From NCBI GenBank assembly GCA_024760905.1, contig CM045732.1, forward strand, positions 54,483,496-54,547,495: 64,000 nucleotides of DNA, given 5' to 3'. The notes beneath the pieces are model-generated. The model did no database searches. It was not told the origin of the DNA and worked only from the letters and a program-made list of their open reading frames with translations. Made by a program: the position numbers and the translations under genes. Source of the DNA: Plotosus lineatus. Its lineage: Eukaryota; Chordata; Actinopteri; Siluriformes; Plotosidae. Of this stretch, positions 34,501 through 64,000 are shown one piece after another. Position 1 is the stretch's first letter. Each line of letters opens with the position of its first letter.

Positions 34501-35972
34501 TCCACCTGGTCTCCTGAACACACAGTATGTCCACCTTCCTCCTCTGCATCATGTCAGCCAGCTCTATACCTTTTCCTGTCATAGTTCCAACATTCAAAGA
34601 CCATACTTTCAGTTCTAGACTCCTGCCTTTCCTCTTCTCTCTCTGCCTACGGACACGCCTCCCGCCTCTCCTTCTTCGACGTCTTCAACCAACAGTAGTC
34701 CAATTTCCACTAGCACCCTGTTGGTTGACAGCACTGATGGCGGTCGTTGTTAACCCGGGCCTTGACCGATCCGGTATGAATTTTCTTGATATGACTCGCA
34801 TGTTTTATTTCGCATTTGTTTTACGCCGGATGCCCTTCCTAACACAACCCTCTGTATTTATCCGGGCTTAGGACCGGCGTGAGGGAGAGACACTGGCTTG
34901 TGCCCCTCCCTCACGGCTGCATTCTAATCCAAATCTAACCTAATAAGGCCTTATTCTAAATTTCACTGAAGTACATGGGTTTTATGGCTGACTATGCCTG
35001 CCCCTGAAGCACTGCAAAGATGGCTGCTGAGTGACAGACATAACAAGAAAAATATTTTAAGTAAGTAGTAACGCAGTCACAACAACTAAAACACTACAGT
35101 AATTACAATCAATTGCTTGTACACAAGATTTAATATTTTACCTTCATTCACTTGGTTATCCTACTGAGACTAGATGTTCCAAATTAAAAGCCCAAAGCCT
35201 AAAACTCAAACCCAGGACCTTCTTGATGTGAGGCAGTTGTGCTAATGATTAGCAGCTAATCACTACGCCACACAGGCTTACCTTTATAGACTATTTCAAT
35301 AAAATATTGTGAAATTTACTACCATTCATCAAAAGGTACCTTACCCCATAGAGAACTGCTCCAAGCCTGGAACCCACATCCACTACCAACTTTCCTGCTA
35401 GGTCTGGGAGAAGATGGAGAAACAAGAACTGAAGCTCCGAGATTGAGAAGGAATGTGAGATGAACTCTGAAGGACAAAGCAAACAACAGGATTTAGCACC
35501 ATTTAAAAAAAATCCTGGTTACTTCAAAGCTTCTGAAATTACCCATGGGAGCTGTTCTCTGTGAGCCACAGCTAAGACAAAAGTTGCGACTCATCTTTCC
35601 CTCTTCACAAAGATTATCCACAGTCTCCTCATCATACAAAAATGCATCCACATGCACAGCAGGACTGGGGTTTTGCTGTGTCTGTGTCAGGTCAAAGTGG
35701 ACATTAGGAAATGCAGAGTATGAGGCTAAAATAATGACTTCATGACATAGCAAGTAAAGTGCTTACCTTCTGAATGGCCATGGTCTCTGTAGGAAACATA
35801 GCCTCCAGTGGAAGACAAGACCTTAGGTCGTCAGCAATACTTTGGAGTATAGTTCTTTGGTTGTCAACTAAGTAATTATCAAGATCATCTAACAGATCAC
35901 ATGAATAATATAAACAAATGCAATCATTCCAAATACATGCAGCTTAAAAAACTAATTAATGCTAGACATGCA

Positions 35973-36016
<44 letters not shown>

Positions 36017-36194
36017 TCAACTCAAAATTAAATTTTACATGTCGAGCAAGGAACATGTTTAATTTATTAATGTTTATTTGGAACACAAATTAATCACCTG
36101 AATGCTTCATCCAACTGATCAGTTTAGTAAGATCCTGAGAGTCTGTTCTGCTTATTATCTGTAGAATATTACTTTTAGCTTCGTTGAAATTCAT
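28966..36194 (-). CDS. Class I SAM-dependent methyltransferase-like protein, about 304 residues
   Basis: Eight exons: 36098-36194 (ATG at 36194), 35767-35888, 35543-35681, 35345-35466, 29835-29945, 29656-29762, 29325-29424, 28966-29082 (TGA). Every intron is GT-AG and phases join to a 305-codon frame. Exon 3 could alternatively start at 35675, removing two residues. Exon 6 uses the donor AG|GTCAGT, because that one keeps DQVSAWQFISQNF in frame. Motifs: a CLSC pair in RNFCLSCGSQRT; motif I KLVVDVGSRLGAVLYGGYLY across the exon 4/5 junction; acidic motif II LVGVEICEEF; motif III-like EVIHADIC; motif IV-like ADVLIMNNVFEYF; and LLVTVPS. The Rossmann fold is well supported. The substrate is unknown and I do not recall a named human orthologue. 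Intron 4 carries two LINEs. The 5' end faces srp54. Confidence 0.8.
30342..30378 (+). repeat. Left copy of a 37-bp target-site duplication
   Basis: Matches 34940-34976 at 35 of 37 positions (CTAATAAGGTCTTATTTTAA... versus CTAATAAGGCCTTATTCTAA...). The two copies bracket the composite LINE insertion. Confidence 0.75.
30400..31776 (+). mobile_element. 5'-truncated L2-type LINE
   Basis: Plus-strand translation near 30445 reads FADDATVIGLISNNDESDYK, the catalytic FADD box of an L2/CR1-group reverse transcriptase. It continues in broken frames with LQRLVKTAQRITETPLPAIE and RNSFFPRAVTQLNS to about 31110. The 3' end has AATAAAGTTGAATCTAATCTAATC, the short-repeat tail typical of L2 elements. (TA)n microsatellites at 31307-31327 and 31465-31514 lie in its 3' UTR. 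Only the last third of the element is present. Confidence 0.8.
31783..34925 (-). mobile_element. Near full-length RTE-type LINE inserted in the L2 tail
   Basis: About 3.1 kb, from a 5' region with CTCCCTCACGCCGGTCCTAA (read from about 34910) to a 3' end near 31783 (GATGATTCGCTGTGGCAACC, then AAGAAGAAGAAGG). Both junctions carry the AATCTAA-type sequence of the L2 tail (31752-31775 and 34925-34939). One protein region spans it, with an APE endonuclease and a reverse transcriptase. Confidence 0.88.
31810..34597 (-). pseudogene. RTE-type endonuclease/reverse transcriptase, two frameshifts
   Basis: From 34597 the first 623 codons are open: APE endonuclease (DILCVQETRWKGSKARSLGA; VVIGADFNGHVG; STQVDYILCKR) then reverse transcriptase (AVGPDDIPVEVWKC; FVDLEKAYDRVQRE). 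At about 32745 a 2-bp loss shifts the frame. 32500-32751 encodes the catalytic box MMFADDIVICSES, and a second shift near 32490 leads to the C-terminal part 31810-32475 (YLGSTIQSNGEC; LRWFGHVQRRDSEYI). The catalytic residues are retained, so the copy is young but not functional as it stands. Confidence 0.88.
34940..34976 (+). repeat. Right copy of the 37-bp target-site duplication
   Basis: See 30342-30378; the two copies lie 4.6 kb apart on either side of the LINE pair. Confidence 0.75.
35972..36017 (+). repeat. (CT)n(CA)n compound microsatellite
   Basis: A run of CT followed by CA units in intron 1 of the methyltransferase-like gene. Confidence 0.9.
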
Positions 36195-36790
36195 TTTTGA
36201 TTCAGCTCAATATTTTTAATCTCGATGTTTGAAGTGGTTTTAGAAATGTGTGTGAACGAGCTACTTAAGATAAGAAGCCAAGGTGGGTTCGCATCGTCTT
36301 AGCCTGTAGTTTAGCCTTGCTAACCCTTGCGTTACAGTAAACTATAATTAGCTCCTCTTTTCAAAGATATATGATTCGTAATTACAGAAAATAAGTTTAT
36401 GGATACCAAATAAGAACTTTTTCAATCTTAGAATCACCTTAAAATATGTGAGGTATGATTTTTCATGACTTTGCCAAGGAAACGTTTCGTAATTTAAAGA
36501 AGTAAACAAGAAACGCAAAATAAATCAACTAAAATAATTAACTGGAAATAAGTGCAAAATCATGAGAGACAATTCAAGTACTTGTGTACAACACTAAGCC
36601 TACAACGTACGTATACGTCAACTGTTATTTTATGCTGTTCCGGGATCAGTCTTGAAGCAAGTCAACAACCCAATCGCGGAACAGCTTAGAGATGACGACT
36701 TCCGATAAATAACCCGGAAGTAGAAATTGTTTATGTGGATTTTTGTGTGGGGTGACGTTTGCCTTATCCCCAGAAACAGCTGTATAGAAG
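36195..36790. promoter_or_regulatory. Presumed bidirectional promoter between the methyltransferase-like gene and srp54
   Basis: The minus-strand ATG at 36194 faces a plus-strand non-coding srp54 exon that probably ends with GAAG|GTAAGAAG at about 36790. The interval holds a CRE-like ATACGTCA at 36613-36620 and a GGAAGTAG ETS-like site near 36716. No TATA box is evident at the expected place. Transcription start sites are inferred. Confidence 0.5.
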
Positions 36791-37486
36791 GTAAGAAGAG
36801 TCAGGAATAAATAATTCATATGAATCCAATATTTCCTCGTTTTAATCACACGTTAGAAACTTTATTGATTCATAAAAAAAAAAGATTGTACTAGTTTGTG
36901 TTATTTCGCATCATAGCGAGTAAGCTAAATGTTTCGCATTGTGTTTTGCTTGTTGATTAGCTGAGTTATTGTGTGTAATAAACTTCGACTTTGCACAACA
37001 GCTGTAGATTTTACAACACTGACATATAAAAGATGTGAACCCGGTTCTTTTGACAAGCTGTTTGTGACAGTTAGCAATCACGTCACAAGAAGAAAGAACC
37101 ACAAACACTGATAGTGTGTTTTGAATGTAGTTTCAGGAGCGCCACACAGTGAAATAGCAAAACTATAAAGACAAAATTGAAAGTTTAGGAGGAATACCGA
37201 ATAAGCCAGAAGATAAAGTCATCAGTTATGTATTGATCTTTTTAAAGTAACAGGACTGGAAAAGAGAATCAGAGTGCACTTTTTTTCACTGTAAACCAAA
37301 GCAGAGAACTCCAAACCAAAGAGCGGTGGTAAAGCGCTCGCACAGTCACAATCGCAGTCAATCAGTCATCAAATGGTTTCCATACGTTTTAAGAAACCAT
37401 GACAGCTTATTACATAAATACACATAATATTACTAACCGAAGGGATAAATGTACCGTTTCTTCCCATCATAGGCCGCGAGCTTTAA

Positions 37487-45812
<8,326 letters not shown>

Positions 45813-45850
45813 ATTCTTCAGACTTGAATAAAGTATTAAAATCACCCTGG
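45813..45850 (+). terminator. srp54: srp54 3' UTR start with polyadenylation signal
   Basis: AATAAA at 45827-45832, 15 bases after the stop codon. Further AATAAA-like signals occur downstream, so the used site is uncertain. Confidence 0.55.
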
Positions 45851-47690
45851 CCAATTTTTAAGGAAAAATTCAAGTGAAGTAAGATTTTGTTTTTGTCTCA
45901 ATATAATAGTCATTTATTAAACAATGCAAAGGATATAGAGACTTGGGTATTTATTAAGCTGAGCTTTTCTGGAGAAACCATTCACTAATCAAACTTCTAT
46001 TTTAATGATTGGTCTAGTGAGAAGTCATTTTAAAAACAGGTGACATTTAATCCAGTCTTCTGTAATATATCATTTTCCTCAGATTGTTTTGCTGACTTAA
46101 ATGAATGCAATATAAATTGTCATTAACATTATTTACTTATAGCTGTTTAGACTGGAAACAAAGGTAAAATGTTTAAAGGGGTCAGATCTGCCTAGTTGTG
46201 GACGACACAACACACTCAGACATGTTTATCCTTTTTTTAAACATGGTTATTAATTGCTGCTGTGATTATATATATATATATATGAATCAAACTCATGGAA
46301 ATCAGATTCTGTGTTTTTTTTTTTTTTTTTTTTTTAAACCCCTTTTGTGATGTTTTCAATGAGGATGGAGGTGTCATCATCTTTTTGTCTTTGTTCTTTT
46401 TTCTCTAAAGTAGCCTGACAATTTTGACTTTGTATGTGAGATAAAAGAGCTGTAGTGTCAGAGAAGTCTAGGGCAATATTTTGTCATAATGTAATAAATT
46501 TATATAACAACATTTTATTAATATGTGATTTTTGTCTTATTTTACTACATCCTCCAGTGTGCTTAACTTGCTTCTTACTTCTTTAATGGGAATTTTGAAA
46601 AATTGTTTTGAAAGTTAAGTGTTTAAGTCCCGGTAAAATCTAAGTGCGCGATATCTGTAATACAGAAACCTTTTTTATTAAATGGAATGCTGCCTTGCCT
46701 TAAGTGGTAGTTTTATTTTAATCTTCAGTGACGTTTGAAGCATGTTTATAGTGTTCCCTCCTCATAACTCCTGAGGTTGATCTAGAGTTCAAGGCACTCT
46801 CTGGAGTTTATTCTTGTGGTGTACCCCATACCATAGGTTTGTTTTATCTGCCTTCTGATATTCTACACTTAAACTCAGATTAGTTCCTCAAAATTTCCCC
46901 TAGGTGTGAATGTATGCCAGGGCAGGGATCCAAAAGACAGACTGTAATCTGAACCTCCAAGATGATGGCAGTAGATCCCTTATGCCCTATAAGTTGCAAC
47001 ATGGGGCCCTCCGTGGATGGACCTCCCTCTAGTACATCCCACAGTCCAGATTATACGCATGGTAGCTTGTTCTGCTAAAAAATGTTCATGAGAGAATACC
47101 GGTGTGCAACAATATTTAGGCGGCTATTACAAATGATATGTCAAAATCGCTGCTTAATCTGGGGTAGGATCATGGGGCGGCAGCCTAACTGAGTTGTTCC
47201 CAGTCCATCCGAGAGACATGATCCCTCCAGCGTGTTCTGGGTTGACCCCGGGGGATGTCAAAATAGCCACATTCATTTTTAATCTTAATTTTTGTTCAAG
47301 TCTTATTTAACTTTTTGTATAAGCCTCACCAAAATATTTGTTTGTATAGTGAGTGAAGTTACACTGCAGCCAAATTCTTTGTGTACATAAACTTCATCAA
47401 TAGATTGATTCTAATTCAAAAAGATTCACGTAGCCCCTGTTTTTCATGGCTATAATGTAGAATATTTTTATATACAGTAGAACATTTTTCTAGAGAACAT
47501 TTTTTGCAGGGCATGTATTCAGACCAGTCCGTGAATACACAGCCTCATACCTGGCGACAGCAGCCCTTCTGTGGGACTGGGCCATATGGACTAACCACTA
47601 GTCTTATCTCACCATGCACACCAGTAAGAATGAGACAATAAATGAACGAATAAATTCGATGCCAAATGCCAAATGAAGGACCACAGGAGT
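45850..47690. other. Intergenic DNA after srp54
   Basis: Mostly AT-rich, possibly including distal srp54 3' UTR. (TA)n at 46267-46283, a T run at 46313-46335, and a LINE fragment at 47155-47270 ('gagacatgatccctccagcg'). Confidence 0.45.
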
Positions 47691-47880
47691 CGGTGATGGG
47701 CAGCATCGTGGTTAGCACAACTGCCTCACAGCAAGGTCAGTGGTTCAAATCCTGGGCTTGTGAAGGGCATTTCTGAGAGGAGGGGCATGTTCTTCCTGTG
47801 CTTGCCTACTTTGGTTTCCTCCGACAGTCCAAAGACATGTACATCAGAATAACTGCTGTTCCAAATTAACTGTAAGATGC
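47690..47880 (+). repeat. Dispersed tRNA-like repeat upstream of sec23a
   Basis: Contains 'gggcagcatcgtggttagca', 'caactgcctcacagcaaggt', a B box 'tggttcaaatcctgg' and 'tcctccgacagtccaaagac'. Same family as 18281. Confidence 0.75.
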
Positions 47881-48175
47881 TGGATTACTGATCAGGGTCA
47901 GGAATCCAAGCCCCATTATCAATAGGTTGTTACTGTTGCATGTCCGGTGCTGCTAACTGGGTTATCAAAAGCTGACCATGTCTCTCAATGTCTATGGTGA
48001 GAAGCATGTAAAAGAGCCATTGCTGACTTTCGTCAAGATTACGCTGCATAGCCGTCAGTGTGTTTCTGCCCTGTAATGGCCTAGCTAGCAGTCCAGGTGT
48101 GCTCTACCCTCGCCCAGAGTTGGCTGAGATGGGGGCCAGCCTCCCGTGAGCCTAATTAAAATGAAGAAGTTCAGA
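47880..48175 (+). repeat. SINE, variant-tail type
   Basis: From 'gatgctggattactgatcag' through the body 'ccattgctgactttcgtcaa' to the terminal module 'ggcctagctagcagtccagg'. The head is truncated where it meets the preceding repeat. Confidence 0.7.
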
Positions 48176-48379
48176 AAATGTATTAATGAATGCCCTAATG
48201 AATTACCCTGAGGTGTGAATGGTTGTCCATATGTTAGCTCTGTGATGGTCTGGCATGCTGTTCAGGGTGTACACCATATTCTGCCAGTGTTGGTTGGTGG
48301 ATGCCCCAGTTTCCCTTCGACCCTAATAGGGTTAAATGGTTCGGCAAGTGAGTGAGTAAGAACGTAAATGAATTCTCGG

Positions 48380-48576
48380 TGACGTGATAAACTGTCGGAA
48401 TGGGGCTGGAGGTGAAGGGGTTAAAAACCGGGTTGAAGGTGACGCAATATAAGGGTGGTAGTAGCTCCTCCTCTGCTGCTATATAATGACGTGGCAGCGT
48501 CTCTTCAGCCATGTTTACTACGTCAGCAAATCATCACAGTCCGGCCGAGCGGAGCGGAACACAGAACCCTCTTGAG
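48380..48576 (+). promoter_or_regulatory. sec23a: sec23a promoter and non-coding first exon with a bZIP-site cluster
   Basis: A non-coding exon ends at the donor CTTGAG|GTATGT (48576). Upstream are TGACGTGA (48380-48387), TGACGCAAT (48440-48448), the UPRE core TGACGTGG (48487-48494) and CTACGTCA (48518-48525). TATATAA at about 48480-48486 may be a TATA box. CREB3L2 is known to control sec23a in mouse cartilage and zebrafish through CRE/UPRE-like sites; that these are the sites is inference. Confidence 0.6.
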
Positions 48577-49363
48577 GTATGTTATGTATGTATTTACTGA
48601 AATAAACATTCATTTGATATCTTCGATCTGTCTGTTGACAGCATATGGTTTTGTGAGGTATTAGATAGATTCTTAAAGTAGAGTAGTCAGTAGTTATTTA
48701 TCTGTTTGATAAAATAGACGTGTATGTTTCAGGTAGCGTCTTTACCCTCAAACACTTGACTTACTAGCAAAGATGGTTCATTAACTGAAGGACAGCGATT
48801 CGGCAACGTAGTCTATGATGTTAATATCTTGTTTATTTGTGTTCTTTGTTTATTAGATAGCAACTTGGTTTCAGATAAATATCAGAATACACTTTATATT
48901 GTGATTAGCTGCTGGCTGCTGTTCCTGTTGCTACTGTTGCTAGTTAGCAAGGTTGGTACAGTATTTCTAATGAATGACCCGGTTTAAAACGTATACTTAC
49001 CCCAGACATCTTCTAATTTATAGTCACTTTTTATATTAAAACATGTTTACAATTCCACTAGTAATCAATTCTGCTTATGCTGACTGATTGGAGGAAGTTG
49101 TTGTTAGCTTGAAGGCACATATGAAAAGTTGATATAGGTGATGGCCTTAAATTAGTATTAAAGTAACTGTTTGTTTTTGTTTGTGTGTTTTAAATAATAA
49201 ATTGGAATCAGCAAATTTGTATAAAGCAACATCAGCAAGGAACATCTGATGATTGCATTACAGTTGAACATACTGTTCAGGTTGCCATATGACATAACGG
49301 AAGTTCAACGGTGTTCCATGACGTCAGAACACCCTTAATCACTCATTACATTCTGACTTTTAG

Positions 49364-63064
<13,701 letters not shown>

Positions 63065-63310
63065 TAATCTTTGCTGGTTATGAGACGGTATTGTACCTGA
63101 GTGACTATGTTAATGTCCTATTGATCATATTCAAATATAATAACTAATGAATAAAATATCACTATTTGCAAAGACCCCCCCCTTTTTACTGTAGGATCCC
63201 ATTAAGATTTTTTTTTTTTATCAGAGTTTGAGACTCGGTCTCAGATTTTCAATTGAATGTTTTTGGTGGCAGCTTTTCCGTGTGCAAGGTCACATTCCTG
63301 AAATGAAATA

Positions 63311-64000
63311 CAGGTATACCTCGACTTAAGTCGTTCTCGGTTTATACGTCGGTTTTCGAAAAATAAAGTTTACATGTTGTATATTTGTGTGTGTACAGTG
63401 GAGCCTTGGAATCCGAACACTCTGAAGTTTGAACAAATTAGAATCCGAACAAAAAGAAAAACAAAAAAAAACAAAAAAAAAAATTTTTCCCTCCCCATCC
63501 CGGAAATCGAACAAAAACTCAAACATGCGAGAAAAAACGAGACCGAGAGGGTGAAAAACTGTGTGACTTTCGGAAGTCCAGAAGTTGTTAATACTATGTA
63601 TCACCCTGATAAAGCACACTGTTCTGGGTAAGTCTGGAAATTGTTGATACTTTTCATCACCCTGATAAAGCTGTCCTGCGGCTTTCCGGAAGTTGTTGAT
63701 ACAGTTCTATGTACGTATCGCCTTCATAAAGCTAGCACTAACAGCGCTGTGAACACCTTTTTAATGATTAGGTCATGAGCCAATTCCGAAAGGTTTTGAA
63801 AAGAAGGCAGAAACGAGCCACTTTAGAAAATGTTCTTCAAGAAAAGAACATCCTGAAGAAGAGTCATCCATGCAAAGCTGTAGCAAGAGGCAAAAACACC
63901 TTTTGGTTGATTTACCTGAAGCTGTTATGAAAGGGAATCCACTTCCTCTCCAAAATTTACGTATGCCGACTGCTCACCACCACAAAGGTTCAAATTATCT
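63311..64000 (+). mobile_element. Tigger/pogo-like elements in sec23a intron 17, running off the window
   Basis: The left end CAGGTATACCTCGACTTAAG at 63311 resembles Tigger termini. A second left end ACAGTGGAGCCTTGGAATCC starts at 63397. Near 63775-63930 the plus strand reads MSQFRKVLKRRQKRATLENV and goes on to a stop, resembling the C-terminal tail of a Tigger-type transposase but too short to classify firmly. Confidence 0.55.

Noticed and set aside
36646..36849. Short minus-strand ORF upstream of srp54
   Set aside because: It overlaps the presumed non-coding first exon of srp54 on the other strand and has no family similarity.

Overview
The window is nuclear DNA of a bony fish, almost certainly a teleost. 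It has spliced vertebrate genes with GT-AG introns, fish-type Tc1, Tigger, hAT, RTE, L2 and Ty3/gypsy transposons, tRNA-derived SINEs and many microsatellites. No prokaryotic, organellar or viral genome is present. All exon coordinates were derived by hand from splice sites and reading-frame continuity and checked against remembered vertebrate family proteins.

Left part (1-20100): the minus-strand gene baz1a. Eleven coding exons lie between 1284 and 19706 (495 codons), covering the WAC domain, a charged helical region and the DDT domain. The rest of the gene lies beyond base 1. Its introns are full of transposons. Intron 7 holds a Tc1 interrupted by a terminal-inverted-repeat element that itself carries a SINE. 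Intron 2 (9.4 kb) holds Tigger elements, a second Tc1, and a 2.9 kb element containing a solo LTR and a 25-bp minisatellite.

Middle (20100-36800): a degraded Ty3/gypsy chromovirus-type element (21177-25808, with 5-bp target duplication), a hAT relic, then a minus-strand eight-exon gene (28966-36194) for a class I methyltransferase-like protein of about 304 residues that I cannot name. Its 5.4 kb fourth intron contains an L2-type LINE with an RTE-type LINE inserted into its tail. About 0.5 kb separates this gene's start from the srp54 first exon, so the two are arranged head to head.

Right part (36700-64000): srp54 on the plus strand is complete (15 coding exons, 504 residues, 37496-45812). 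It is followed by about 2.6 kb of intergenic DNA and then sec23a on the plus strand (first 663 codons of an expected ~765; the 3' end is outside). Intron 12 of sec23a carries an antisense three-exon gene for a class A G-protein-coupled receptor of 339 residues (56558-59270). The sec23a promoter has four TGACG-type bZIP sites in about 150 bp, one of them the UPRE core TGACGTGG.

Functionally, srp54 (co-translational targeting to the ER) and sec23a (COPII export from the ER) both serve the early secretory pathway. Baz1a is a nuclear chromatin-remodelling subunit. The nearness of baz1a and srp54 matches the order I recall from human chromosome 14. The most informative observations are the nested transposons, the SINE that shares segments with both ends of the resident RTE LINE, the intronic receptor with altered DRY and NPxxY motifs, and the unnamed methyltransferase gene.
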